This document shows positions 1 to 6,437 of a DNA stretch of 31,832 nucleotides, piece after piece. Source of the DNA: a virus; IMG/VR virus record IMGVR_UViG_3300042569_000569, positions 1-31,832 of that record. The stretch is one strand, 5' to 3'. The notes beneath the pieces are model-generated. The model did not search any database. It was given only the letters and a program-made list of their open reading frames with translations, and was not told the origin of the DNA. The number at the start of each line of letters is the position of its first letter. Positions within the stretch are counted from its first letter, which is position 1. A program made the translations under genes and the position numbers.

Positions 1-16
1 CAAGAAAGAAAAGAAA

Positions 17-250
17 ATGGCAGAAGTAATCACAAAGCTAGTAGTGGACTGCTCAACAGGCGAAGCAACAGAGATTCCTCTTAGCCCAGCCGAATTGGAA
101 CAGCGAGAAACTGACCGCCTAGCTTGGGAAGCTCAGGAAGCAACACGCCTAGCTGCCGAGGAAGCAAAAGAAACAGCTAAAGCCTCTGCTAATGCCAAGC
201 TAAAAGCTCTGGGTCTGACTGACGCTGAAATCGCTGCTATCACCGCATAA
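17..250 (+). CDS. Small charged helical protein at end of tail module
   Basis: A 77-residue protein. The first 25 residues look like a short beta region (VITKLVVDCSTGE). Residues 26-60 are rich in Glu, Ala, Lys and Arg and should form a long helix or coiled coil, ending in the motif LKALGLTDAEIAAI. Small proteins of this pattern are common just after tail-fibre genes and before lysis genes in actinobacterial and marine phages, but their role is not known to me; a tail-assembly or fibre-associated role is only inferred from position. The ATG follows a purine-rich stretch (AAGAAAGAAAAGAAA). The stop codon TAA shares its last base with the ATG of the next gene, so the two are probably translationally coupled. 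Confidence 0.8.
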   Translation: MAEVITKLVVDCSTGEATEIPLSPAELEQRETDRLAWEAQEATRLAAEEAKETAKASANAKLKALGLTDAEIAAITA

Positions 251-495
251 TGGCTGAGGAAACAACTGGGGTACGCATTACCCAGCAAGCAATTTACGCC
301 AAGCAACTTGAGCATGGAGAAACCCTTGTCAAGATACTTGAGAAGCTCGACCACCTAGACGAAGTTCCAAATCGTCTTAGAGAAGTCGAACTTACCCTTG
401 CCCGGTTAGCGTGGATTGAGAAAATTGCTTACACCGGATTAGCAGCAGGAATCACCGGACTAGCTTCGGCTCTATTTTCTCTTCTTGTAAAATAG
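250..495 (+). CDS. Coiled-coil/one-membrane-segment protein, holin-like (XhlA-type layout)
   Basis: An 81-residue protein. Residues 10-52 are a heptad-like amphipathic stretch (ITQQAIYAKQLEHG to RLREVELTLARL). Residues 58-80 form one hydrophobic segment (IAYTGLAAGITGLASALFSL) ending in VK. A soluble coiled coil followed by a C-terminal membrane segment is the layout of XhlA/haemolysin-type lysis accessory proteins, and the gene lies directly before an endolysin. A role in holin function or in anchoring the lysis machinery is inferred; no residue proves it. The start overlaps the stop of the upstream gene (TAATG). The end overlaps a promoter-like motif at 487-497. Confidence 0.75.
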   Translation: MAEETTGVRITQQAIYAKQLEHGETLVKILEKLDHLDEVPNRLREVELTLARLAWIEKIAYTGLAAGITGLASALFSLLVK

Positions 496-497
496 AA
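487..497 (+). promoter_or_regulatory. Late-type promoter motif GTAAAATAGAA giving a probable leaderless lysin mRNA
   Basis: The 11-mer GTAAAATAGAA contains the -10-like hexamer TAAAAT at 488-493. The lysin ATG begins at 500, exactly 7 nt after the hexamer, which is the usual -10 to transcription-start distance. No ribosome site is present before this ATG. The same 11-mer family recurs before other late genes (16651, 20692, 24306, 26237, 30280). No convincing -35 box is visible. Confidence 0.5.
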
Positions 498-499
498 CT

Positions 500-991
500 A
501 TGCGCTTTCCTTTTGATAGACCAATCCCAAAAATCTCTTCGCCTTATGGCTGGAGATTCCACCCAATCGAGAAAATTCGCAAGCACCATAACGGAGTCGA
601 TTACGCCGTTGAAATCGGTCGCCCGGTTTACGCAATCGCTAACGGAACCGTAGTCTACGCGGGAGCTTCAAAGCTAAAGTTTCCTAACGGGGAACCTGCT
701 GGCGGTGGCTACATTGTTAGACTGCGTCACAAAGTAAACGGGGAATGGATTACTTCGGGCTATTACCACCTGAAAAAAGGCTCAATAAAAGAAGCCGGAA
801 TCAAAGTTGGCGATAAGGTTTTAGAAGGAACAAAACTGGGGGAATCGGGCAACACGGGGGAATCTACCGGTCCTCACCTTCATTTTGAAATTCAGCGCGG
901 TAAGTTTTACGTTTGGAACAATAAAGGTCTACGCTACACCGAACCGACAAGTTACATAAAAACTCAAATTGCGTTAGACAAACTAAAGTGA
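500..991 (+). CDS. Endolysin, M23-family zinc metallopeptidase
   Basis: A 163-residue protein that should cut peptide cross-links of peptidoglycan. The M23/LytM signature is clear: H30-x3-D34 (HNGVD region), an active-site histidine at H90 (GYYHL) and H126-L-H128 (GPHLHFE). The core beta fold is marked by GRPVYAIANGTVVYAG near residues 40-55 and VGDKVLEGTKLGESGNTG near 103-120. The protein starts directly with the catalytic domain; there is no signal peptide and no cell-wall-binding domain, so export depends on the neighbouring holin candidates. M23 lysins are less usual than amidase or muramidase types in actinophages. No ribosome site precedes ATG 500; the promoter-like motif 7 nt upstream suggests a leaderless message. 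The stop overlaps the GTG of the next gene. Confidence 0.92.
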   Translation: MRFPFDRPIPKISSPYGWRFHPIEKIRKHHNGVDYAVEIGRPVYAIANGTVVYAGASKLKFPNGEPAGGGYIVRLRHKVNGEWITSGYYHLKKGSIKEAGIKVGDKVLEGTKLGESGNTGESTGPHLHFEIQRGKFYVWNNKGLRYTEPTSYIKTQIALDKLK

Positions 992-1260
992 AAATTTTTG
1001 ACGCTGTAATGCTTTTGCGAGAACAAGAAGGCGAAGACACTTCTGGCCCGTCTTGGAAGTATCGTCGGAAACTAATTTACGGTGGTTATCGTTTGGGCTT
1101 TGTAATGATTTTGTTCGGAATGGGAACTTTTTTTCTTGATAAAGAAGTATCCGTTCAGCTTGTAATCGGTGGCGTGGCTCTCATTTCCATTATTCTTACC
1201 GCGTATACCGCGTCTGCTACCTTTGAAGACGTAAACCTTTATAAGAAAGAAGAAGAATAA
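988..1260 (+). CDS. Two-segment membrane protein of the lysis cassette
   Basis: A 90-residue protein starting at GTG 988, which overlaps the TGA of the endolysin (GTGA). Residues 1-25 are polar (LREQEGEDTSGPSWKYRRK). Two hydrophobic segments follow, about residues 33-51 (YRLGFVMILFGMGTFFL) and 57-76 (VQLVIGGVALISIILTAY), then a charged tail NLYKKEEE. Position directly after the lysin suggests a holin or holin-partner. It could also be a spanin-like or unrelated membrane protein; there is no family signature I recognise. Confidence 0.75.
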   Translation: MKIFDAVMLLREQEGEDTSGPSWKYRRKLIYGGYRLGFVMILFGMGTFFLDKEVSVQLVIGGVALISIILTAYTASATFEDVNLYKKEEE

Positions 1261-1445
1261 TGTTGAACCTAGCCCCGCACACCCGCAAATGGATTTATGG
1301 AATTGTCGCCGCAACCGTTCCGCTACTAATTAGCTTGGGAACGATTACTAACGAACTAGGAGCGCAAATTCTAAACGTCGCCGCAGCTCTTTTAGCCGTC
1401 GGTGGTTCTGCGCTTGCTATTTCTTACGTGCCTGACGAAGAATAA
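1260..1445 (+). CDS. Small holin-like membrane protein
   Basis: A 61-residue protein with a short cationic N terminus (HTRKW) and two hydrophobic segments, about residues 12-27 (IYGIVAATVPLLISLG) and 35-56 (AQILNVAAALLAVGGSALAI), ending in the acidic tail VPDEE. This small two-segment layout fits class II phage holins and closes the lysis cassette. The start overlaps the previous stop (TAATG). Its 3' end overlaps the 3' end of the convergent WhiB gene by about 22 bases, so the two transcripts meet tail to tail with no room for a terminator between them. Confidence 0.75.
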   Translation: MLNLAPHTRKWIYGIVAATVPLLISLGTITNELGAQILNVAAALLAVGGSALAISYVPDEE

Positions 1446-1705
1446 CGTTCGGCTTCAGTAGTCCCGCCCCAAATGCCAGTCACCTTAGTTGATTTGGCAT
1501 AATCGCGGCATAATACACGAACAGGGCAAGAAGCACAAATGTTTTTTGCTATACTCTCAACCATTAGTTGAGCCTCTTTGCTGGCTTCTTGCGCGAAAAA
1601 CACGTCTGGAAGTTCTTCGCATTCAACAGAACCCACATTTCTTATAGCTTCGTGTAGTTCTAAATAGGTTCGTTCAATGCCTAGTAATTGTCGTAGGGTA
1701 GTCAT
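1424..1705 (-). CDS. whiB: WhiB-family iron-sulfur transcription regulator
   Basis: A 93-residue protein, the only supported gene on the minus strand. It has the WhiB pattern: one cysteine in VECEELPDVFF, then a C-x2-C-x5-C group (NICASCPVRVLCRDYA), followed by the glycine/tryptophan turn GIWGGTTEAER. The four cysteines bind a [4Fe-4S] cluster in this family, and the turn contacts the principal sigma factor. WhiB proteins occur only in Actinobacteria and their phages, so this gene fixes the host phylum. A phage copy could redirect host sigma factor or, as shown for WhiB of mycobacteriophage TM4, affect division and superinfection; which applies here is unknown. The ATG at 1705 has no ribosome site, but a -10-like hexamer lies 7 nt upstream, suggesting a leaderless mRNA. 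Confidence 0.93.
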   Translation of the reverse strand: MTTLRQLLGIERTYLELHEAIRNVGSVECEELPDVFFAQEASKEAQLMVESIAKNICASCPVRVLCRDYAKSTKVTGIWGGTTEAERYSSSGT

Positions 1706-1749
1706 AAGTTAGACCATACAGGTATAACAACCCGAAACGAAAGGAAAAA
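1706..1749. promoter_or_regulatory. Divergent promoter region between whiB and the exonuclease operon
   Basis: These 44 bases separate whiB (-) from the first gene of the replication operon (+). On the minus strand TATGGT (1718-1713) fits TANNNT and lies exactly 7 nt before the whiB ATG. On the plus strand TATAAC (1723-1728) is the best -10-like hexamer, followed by the ribosome site GAAAGG (about 1738-1743) and ATG 1750. No clear -35 boxes are seen. Because the two promoters would overlap, WhiB could affect its own and the operon's expression; this is inference. Confidence 0.4.
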
Positions 1750-2637
1750 ATGATAAAAGGGGAATTGAAACAAGCAGAACTTGGTGACGCTATTTTGCTT
1801 GGGAATTATGAAAATGGTTCCGAAGAATGGCACAACCTTAGAAACGAAGACGGTGCGGTCGGCGGTTCTGATATTGGGGCAATCGCCGGGCTAAGTCCTT
1901 GGGAATCCCAAATAACAAAATGGGCTAAAAAAACAAAACAAATTCCTGACGATTTTGAACCGTCTATGGCTATGCGTTTGGGGACAAAACTCGAAGCGCC
2001 TATTTTAGAAATCTTTGCCGAAGAGCACCCTGAATACGAAATTTTTCTAACAGGCACTTGGGCGCACAAAGAATTCAACTGGCAACGAGCGAATCCAGAC
2101 GCCTTGTATCGTAAACCTGACGGAAGTTGGGGAATTGTCGAAGTGAAATTTTCACGCGATTATTGGAACGAAGTGCCACAGCATTATCGGGCGCAAGTTC
2201 TTTGGTATATGAATGTTTTTGGAATTCAAGAAGCAAAATTGGTGGCATTGGCGGGTTCTAGTTATCAAGAATTCGACGTTGAATGGGATTCATTTGAAGC
2301 CAGTTCGCTAATTGCCGCCGCTTATCGTTTCCGTGAATCGGTTTTGAATAAAAAAATGCCCGATTGGGACGGTAGCAATTCAACGTTTGAAACAATTCGG
2401 GCGATGAATCCCAAAATCGAAGATGGTGAAGAACACCTTGACGAACTGGGCGTCCATTATTTTATTGCGCTGACGCAATTTGAAGAAGCAGAAAAAAAGC
2501 TTACCGAACTAAAAAGCCGAGTTTTGTCGGCTATGGGCGGAAAGAAAAAGGGCATTGTCTACGGTGAACACGCAATTAGTTTGCGCGCTCGCGGTATGGG
2601 AAACCCTTATTTACACCACGAGAAAGGAAAAAAATAA
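1750..2637 (+). CDS. YqaJ/lambda-exonuclease-type recombination nuclease
   Basis: A 295-residue protein of the YqaJ viral recombinase family, expected to degrade one strand from double-stranded ends and hand the 3' single strand to an annealing protein. Visible signature: GGSDIGAIAGLSPW (about 38-51), GTKLEAPI with E82, NPDALY with D117, and VEVKFS with E131 and K133, which together give the PD-(D/E)XK metal site. Then comes PQHYRAQVLWYM, the conserved helix after the active site. The C-terminal 100 residues are helical and charged and less conserved. It heads the replication operon, behind the ribosome site GAAAGG. An Erf-like annealing protein three genes downstream makes the expected partner. 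Confidence 0.9.
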   Translation: MIKGELKQAELGDAILLGNYENGSEEWHNLRNEDGAVGGSDIGAIAGLSPWESQITKWAKKTKQIPDDFEPSMAMRLGTKLEAPILEIFAEEHPEYEIFLTGTWAHKEFNWQRANPDALYRKPDGSWGIVEVKFSRDYWNEVPQHYRAQVLWYMNVFGIQEAKLVALAGSSYQEFDVEWDSFEASSLIAAAYRFRESVLNKKMPDWDGSNSTFETIRAMNPKIEDGEEHLDELGVHYFIALTQFEEAEKKLTELKSRVLSAMGGKKKGIVYGEHAISLRARGMGNPYLHHEKGKK

Positions 2638-2759
2638 TGCCAAAACTAATCATTAGCGGATTTGGAGACGAAGACATAACTATTGACCTAACGGGCAAAA
2701 CAGCCGATGAAGCAATAGAACAAGCGATTGAAGAAATAAACGAGAAAGGAAAAGAATAA
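2637..2759 (+). CDS. Small acidic protein of unknown function
   Basis: A 40-residue open frame starting MPKLIISGFGDEDITIDL and ending in a charged helix (EQAIEEINEKGKE). Both ends overlap neighbours by the TAATG pattern (start with the exonuclease stop, stop with the next start), which supports real translation. No family is recognised. Its place between the exonuclease and the annealing protein hints at a link with recombination, but nothing in the sequence proves this. Confidence 0.6.
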   Translation: MPKLIISGFGDEDITIDLTGKTADEAIEQAIEEINEKGKE

Positions 2760-2935
2760 TGGAAAAATGTTCTTGCGGAAATCGTGAAAAATACGATAAC
2801 AATGGACTGTATAAAACAGAAGACCTCATTGAATTATTTTGGGGATTGCTCAAAGACGGTTATACCGGACTTGGGTTTGGGTTGATACTTGACCTAATCG
2901 AACGAGATGTAAAAGACCAACGAGAAGGGAAATAA
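2759..2935 (+). CDS. Small protein with N-terminal CxC motif
   Basis: A 58-residue protein beginning MEKCSCGNREKYDNNGLY, then a hydrophobic helix region (LIELFWGLLKDGYTGLGFG) and a charged tail. Cys4 and Cys6 form a C-x-C pair; with no second pair in the chain, zinc binding would need a dimer. It is coupled to the previous gene by TAATG and sits 2 bases before the annealing-protein gene, behind which GAGAAGGG serves as ribosome site. Function unknown. Confidence 0.6.
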   Translation: MEKCSCGNREKYDNNGLYKTEDLIELFWGLLKDGYTGLGFGLILDLIERDVKDQREGK

Positions 2936-2937
2936 AA

Positions 2938-3459
2938 ATGGCACAGTTCAACCTCAACGACTACGAAACTGTTGAAGAAAGACTTCGCAGGTTTTGGTCC
3001 AGCGAAATTGCTGAAGACGCCAGAATGATTACCGTCAATCACACAACACCACAGGATAGAGCAGTTGGAACTTGGGTTGTTGAAGCTCGGTTGTATTTGA
3101 ATCAAGAAGACCAAGCTCGCAATTTACCAAAAACAACTGGTTGGGCATTCGAAGTAGACGGCGTGGGAATGGCAAACAAAACCAGCGCACTTGAGAACGC
3201 AGAAACTTCCGCTATTGGACGTTGCCTTGCCAATTACACCTTCAGCGGAAACAAGCGAGTCACACGTGAAGAAATGGAAAAAGTTGCGCGAGGTCAAACA
3301 CCTAAATTGCCAACACGCGATTGGATGACAGAAGCGGGTGAATTAGCAAAAGCAAAAGACATAGACAAATTACGTTTGCTTTATTCCGAAGCCAAAACCG
3401 CTAAAGCAACCGTTGAAGTTCTTGATTGGGTGAAGATGACCGCTGAAAGTATGAAGTAA
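2938..3459 (+). CDS. Erf-like single-strand annealing protein (probable)
   Basis: A 173-residue protein. Residues about 80-102 carry the stretch GVGMANKTSALENAETSAIG followed by RCLANYTFSG, closely resembling the Erf-family motif in which ETSAIGRALA is the most conserved part. Erf proteins form rings on single-stranded DNA and anneal complementary strands. The exonuclease encoded upstream would supply the substrate, so the two probably form an Exo/annealing pair. The C-terminal part (residues 130-173) is helical and contains DKLRLLYSEAKTAKA, often seen as a separate small domain in such proteins. The family call rests on one motif and on context, so a remote relative with another role is possible. 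Confidence 0.7.
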   Translation: MAQFNLNDYETVEERLRRFWSSEIAEDARMITVNHTTPQDRAVGTWVVEARLYLNQEDQARNLPKTTGWAFEVDGVGMANKTSALENAETSAIGRCLANYTFSGNKRVTREEMEKVARGQTPKLPTRDWMTEAGELAKAKDIDKLRLLYSEAKTAKATVEVLDWVKMTAESMK

Positions 3460-3788
3460 TGGAAACACCGGGACAAATCGTTGAAGAACTTCAGCGCATT
3501 AGTCGGGAAATGGACAAGGGAGCTTCGGCGTTGTTTGACGCTGAAGTGAACCTTGCCGACGCTGAAGCTGCTTATGATAAATCCGTTTCTTTATCTTTTT
3601 TGAACAGTCAAGGCACGGTCGCAGACCGTCAAGCGGTGGCAAAGCTTCAAGCAATAGACGAAAAGCTAAAAGCCGACCTTGCCCGAGCTGAATTCAACAG
3701 GGTAAAAATGAAGATGAAAGTGTTATCCGACACGGCTACAATGACCGCGGTTATTAGTCGAAATATAGAACTTCAATGGCGGAGTTAG
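3459..3788 (+). CDS. Coiled-coil protein of the recombination operon
   Basis: A 109-residue, almost wholly helical protein with heptad-like spacing across residues 5-60 (IVEELQRISREMDKGASALF, LADAEAAYDKSV) and 60-100 (RQAVAKLQAIDEKLKADLA). It is coupled to the annealing protein through TAATGG. Short coiled-coil proteins are common beside phage Exo/annealing pairs, but their job is not settled. No catalytic motif is visible. A structural or adaptor role is the most that can be inferred. Confidence 0.7.
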   Translation: METPGQIVEELQRISREMDKGASALFDAEVNLADAEAAYDKSVSLSFLNSQGTVADRQAVAKLQAIDEKLKADLARAEFNRVKMKMKVLSDTATMTAVISRNIELQWRS

Positions 3789-3814
3789 ACTAATGGGCGG
3801 GAGATTGGCGACTT

Positions 3815-4048
3815 ATGAAAATTCGGGAAAAGTGTTCTTGTGGCGCAACGTTTCAAGCGTCTGGGGACGAAGCTACCCAACTTTACAAGAATTGGATTCG
3901 TCGCCATTCTTGCCCCGCACCGACCGAAGAAGAAATTCTAAATTTCCGAGATACGGACAGCAGTTCAACTATTGGTTTTTCCGCAGACTATTCCGGGACG
4001 GGTTTAGACCTTCCCGCAAAGAAATATGACCCGTGGGAAGATGAATAA
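3815..4048 (+). CDS. Small single-CxC-finger protein
   Basis: A 77-residue protein beginning MKIREKCSCGATFQASGDE; Cys7 and Cys9 form a C-x-C-G knuckle and Cys33 (RRHSCPAP) may add a ligand. The first residues look like half of a zinc ribbon, followed by a helix (EATQLYKNWIRRHSC) and an acidic, proline-containing tail ending DPWEDE. This short protein type recurs in actinobacterial phage replication regions; its role is unknown. An alternative frame from 3793 is rejected because it lacks any recognisable pattern and would run through the better-supported gene. The 3' end overlaps the next gene by 8 bases. Confidence 0.7.
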   Translation: MKIREKCSCGATFQASGDEATQLYKNWIRRHSCPAPTEEEILNFRDTDSSSTIGFSADYSGTGLDLPAKKYDPWEDE

Positions 4049-4376
4049 AAAACAATTTCAAAAATACCTTGAACGGGACAAAGCTTGTCCTTGTTGTGGA
4101 ATTACGGGTGACCAGTTGATACCACAACACCGACAAAATCGAGGTATGGGTGGCAGTAAATTGCGAAACAACCCGGCAAACATTATTGTTTTTTGCTCAA
4201 CGGGCAACGGGCTTATGGAATCAAATTCAACGTTTGCTGGGCTTGCGCGAGATTATGGATGGAAATTGACAGCAGGACAAGACCCGACAAAAATTCCAGT
4301 TCGATTATGGGACGGTTGGTTTTTATTGAACGACAATTACGAAAGGACTTCAACCGAAAAACCGGACGAAGAATGA
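4041..4376 (+). CDS. HNH-like zinc protein
   Basis: A 111-residue protein. It has a C-x2-C knuckle at residues 16-19 (ACPCCG), then LIPQHRQNRGMGGSK with H30, and finally NPANIIVFCSTGNGLMES. The order CxxC, His, Asn is that of HNH-type beta-beta-metal folds, and this variant with H-R-x-N-R-G-M-G-G is frequent in actinophages. It may be a nicking nuclease or a DNA-binding relative. An in-frame ATG lies five codons upstream at 4026, but 4041 follows GGGAAG at close range and gives the usual short overlap with the upstream stop. The stop overlaps the next frame's ATG at 4373. Confidence 0.75.
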   Translation: MNKKQFQKYLERDKACPCCGITGDQLIPQHRQNRGMGGSKLRNNPANIIVFCSTGNGLMESNSTFAGLARDYGWKLTAGQDPTKIPVRLWDGWFLLNDNYERTSTEKPDEE

Positions 4377-4387
4377 AAGGCAACGAA

Positions 4388-4807
4388 ATGGGAAATTACG
4401 AACCGCGCTTCGACGTGGATTTTACAAGGGGTAGAGTCGGTGAGGAATTAGTTGAAACGTTTTTAGCAGACCTTATTGGCAAAAAAATCGAAGTCAAAAC
4501 CGATTATCGAATTGGTGAAACGGGAAATGTTTATGTTGAAACGTGGCAGTATTCACAACCAGACGCTTCGGACAAAAAACAATCCGGCATAAACATTAGC
4601 GAAGCTGAATATTATTGCTTTGGTGCGCCATTAGGCGAAGGTTTTGTAATGATAAAAACCAGCGTTTTGAAAGAATTCATAAGGCAGACTAACCCGCGTG
4701 AAACACGTCAGCCAATAGCGTCTAAACAAACAAAAGCTTCTATTGGAAGGCTTGTGCCATTAGGGGATTTGTTGTGTAGTATCGGGCTTAGTCGAAAGGG
4801 AAACTAA
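4388..4807 (+). CDS. Possible PD-(D/E)XK-fold nuclease
   Basis: A 139-residue protein. The N-terminal part reads FTRGRVGEELVETFLADLIG, a helix with G-R-x-G-E-E that in restriction/Holliday-junction-type nucleases supplies the first acidic residue. It is followed by KKIEVKTDYRIGETGNVYVE, in which E-V-K fits the (D/E)-x-K strand. A separate upstream Asp in this order is not certain, so nuclease activity is inferred, not shown. The chain could be read from ATG 4373 or even upstream of it, but ATG 4388 has GAAAGG at a normal distance. The C-terminal 40 residues are basic. The stop TAA overlaps the next ATG (TAATG). Confidence 0.6.
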   Translation: MGNYEPRFDVDFTRGRVGEELVETFLADLIGKKIEVKTDYRIGETGNVYVETWQYSQPDASDKKQSGINISEAEYYCFGAPLGEGFVMIKTSVLKEFIRQTNPRETRQPIASKQTKASIGRLVPLGDLLCSIGLSRKGN

Positions 4808-5427
4808 TGAGTATTGAAGCTGTGTCTTTGGTGTTGAATGAATCAAAAGCAACAGGCAGGGCAAAATTGGTCTTGATTGGAATAGCAAATCATTTAGGCG
4901 ACCAAGGTGCTTGGCCTTCAATCGCAACGTTGGCGCGATACGCAAACGCGTCAGAACGTTCTGTGAAGCGTGACCTTCAAGAACTAATTGCGCTTGGCGA
5001 ACTTGAGGTTGAACTACAAAATGCCCCAATGAATTCACAATACAAAACGAATTTGTATTGGATAACAATTCAAGCAGGGGTGACAGATTGGGTAAGCAGG
5101 AGTGACAGCTCCGGTAAGGCAGGGGTGACACGTGGTGACACGCAAACCATAACTAATAACCGTAAAGAAACCAAGAAAATAGCTACGCGAATTTCTAAAG
5201 ACTTTCAACCTTCAAAAGAACTGTTAGATTGGCAATTGAAAAACTTTCCTTCGGTAAACGTTGAACTCGAAACAGCTAAATTCACGGACTTTTTCCTTTC
5301 AAGTCCAAAAGGTGTAAAGCTTGATTGGGACGCTGCGTGGAGGAATTGGATTAGAAATAGTTCAAAACCAAAGCCTTGGGCAAAGAAAAACAATTCAAAA
5401 GCATTGGAAGAATGGGCAAATGACTAA
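4807..5427 (+). CDS. Winged-helix replication initiator-like protein
   Basis: A 206-residue protein. Residues 16-70 form a winged-helix domain: ARLKVL-like first helix (GRAKLVLIGIANHLG), then WPSIATLARYANASERSVKR as the helix-turn-helix, and LIALGELEVE as the wing. This is the arrangement of phage initiators with an HTH_36-type domain. A linker with many Thr, Lys and Asn follows (110-140), then a DnaD-like C-terminal region ending AWRNWIRN with conserved Trp. Such proteins bind iterons or origin DNA and recruit the helicase through a loader. The next gene encodes a loader-like protein and overlaps by 8 bases, which fits this role. No primase or helicase gene accompanies it. Confidence 0.75.
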   Translation: MSIEAVSLVLNESKATGRAKLVLIGIANHLGDQGAWPSIATLARYANASERSVKRDLQELIALGELEVELQNAPMNSQYKTNLYWITIQAGVTDWVSRSDSSGKAGVTRGDTQTITNNRKETKKIATRISKDFQPSKELLDWQLKNFPSVNVELETAKFTDFFLSSPKGVKLDWDAAWRNWIRNSSKPKPWAKKNNSKALEEWAND

Positions 5428-5785
5428 AACCGAACTCAAAGAGCTAATGGAATACCTTAGCGCAATTGACAATCGGCAATTGACCGCCGAAAAGCTTCAA
5501 GTTTGGTATGACCTAATTGGTTATTTAGACTTTGCCGAAGCCAAAACCGCCGTAATTGAAGCGCAACGCGACGGTTCTATTTCTTACGTTGAAGCCAAAC
5601 ACGTGATTGCTCACGCCATAAAAATCAAGGAAAAAAGAAAAGCCGAACAAATTCGAGCAACTTCTTACACCGAGGAACGCCACGGCACACCACAGCCAAA
5701 ATGCGTTCACGGTATTGGTCTTTTGGCGTGCGACCCTTGTTGCCGAAACGCCGCAATTCAAGCCGGGCTAATAAAGGCAAACTAA
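5420..5785 (+). CDS. Helicase loader/inhibitor-like protein (G39P-type)
   Basis: A 121-residue protein. ATG 5420 overlaps the end of the initiator gene; a start further upstream would run back far inside it. Residues 8-50 (LMEYLSAIDNRQLTAEKLQV followed by WYDLIGYLDF) and AEAKTAVIEAQRDGSISYVE follow the all-helical pattern of G39P-like helicase loader/inhibitors, in which D-F-x-x-A-x-x-A-V is conserved. The C-terminal part is basic and then has C-V-H-G-I-G-x-L-A-C-D-P-C-C with several cysteines, probably a zinc site. Together with the initiator it should bring the host DnaB helicase to the phage origin. The family assignment is by pattern only. Confidence 0.65.
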   Translation: MTKTELKELMEYLSAIDNRQLTAEKLQVWYDLIGYLDFAEAKTAVIEAQRDGSISYVEAKHVIAHAIKIKEKRKAEQIRATSYTEERHGTPQPKCVHGIGLLACDPCCRNAAIQAGLIKAN

Positions 5786-5794
5786 GATTATGGC

Positions 5795-6064
5795 GTGGAA
5801 GATAATGAAGCGATATGTAACCGTTGCGGGCATATTTGGCGCGTCAAAATGGACGAACCCAAAACCGGCGTCCGTTGCGCCGATTGCCGAATGGGTCAGT
5901 CGCTCATTGTCAAATACGGAAATACCAAATGCCTTCCTTGGCAAGGTGAATTTGATTCCGAAACGCTCACCCGCCCAATTTACGAAGACAAACCAGTTTT
6001 ACCCGGGATACGAAATTGCGGGCATTCGGATTGCGTCAATCCCGAACATATCAAAAAGGCTTGA
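5795..6064 (+). CDS. HNH-like small zinc protein, paralogue of the protein at 11989
   Basis: An 89-residue protein from GTG 5795. It has two N-terminal pairs, CNRCG (8-12) and RCADCR (27-32). Then come KYGNTKCLPWQGEFD and a C-terminal PGIRNCGHSDCVNPEHI. That end matches the last part of HNH folds, where C-V-N-P-E-H carries Asn and the second metal His. The same skeleton (CNRCG, RC-x-DCR, VKY, C-x-PW-x-GE, LPG-x-R-x-CGH-x-DCVN, HI) occurs in the protein at 11989, so the two are paralogues. The frame starting 5790 lacks these features. Whether it cuts DNA is unknown; the first catalytic His of HNH is not apparent. Confidence 0.7.
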   Translation: MEDNEAICNRCGHIWRVKMDEPKTGVRCADCRMGQSLIVKYGNTKCLPWQGEFDSETLTRPIYEDKPVLPGIRNCGHSDCVNPEHIKKA

Positions 6065-6110
6065 CTTACGATAAAGTAAGAAACAACAAAAAAGAAAGGT
6101 GGAAACACTA

Positions 6111-6437
6111 ATGGCAACAATCGAAGTAAAAGGCGAAGTCGTTGGACTGGTCTTCGGAAACAAAGGGGTTCAGATTCTTGAAACTTACAAATCAAAAGAC
6201 GGTGAAAAACGAGATTCAAGATACACCGCTTGGTTAGATGTTCCAACCAGTTCACTTCAGGTTGGGCAAAAAGTATCGGCACGCGGTTTGCTTTCCGCGT
6301 CAATTGGAAATTACACAAACAAAGAAGGCGAAGATAAAACCGTAGTAAATTTGTCTATCAACTTCGCAACAATCAAATTAGACGGTTCAGAAGCTCCGGG
6401 TATGGTTCCAACACACGAAGACGCTCTACCGTTCTAA
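6111..6437 (+). CDS. ssb: SSB-like OB-fold single-strand DNA-binding protein
   Basis: A 108-residue protein from ATG 6111, chosen because GAAAGGTGG lies 9 bases upstream; an in-frame GTG at 6099 is inside that ribosome site. Residues 2-90 look like a compact OB fold (IEVKGEVVGLVF, KVSARGLLSAS, KTVVNLSINFATIKL). The C-terminal end is THEDALPF, an acidic tip finishing in Pro-Phe as in bacterial SSB (DDIPF), which serves to dock partner proteins. It is shorter than bacterial SSB and lacks the long linker. It should protect single strands during replication and annealing, and fits the recombination genes upstream and RusA downstream. Confidence 0.75.
   Translation: MATIEVKGEVVGLVFGNKGVQILETYKSKDGEKRDSRYTAWLDVPTSSLQVGQKVSARGLLSASIGNYTNKEGEDKTVVNLSINFATIKLDGSEAPGMVPTHEDALPF

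Noticed and set aside
1072-1314. Minus-strand frame opposite the lysis membrane proteins.
   Set aside because: Antisense to two coupled genes, with low-complexity Phe/Lys runs and no start signal.
3793-4029. Arg/Phe-rich frame overlapping the gene at 3815.
   Set aside because: It is a shadow of the 3815 gene, which has a recognisable CSCGATF start and proper coupling to the next gene.
4193-4387. A longer reading of the PD-(D/E)XK-like gene from 4193.
   Set aside because: This part runs through the HNH-like gene in another frame, has no ribosome site and no sensible pattern. ATG 4388 has a good ribosome site.
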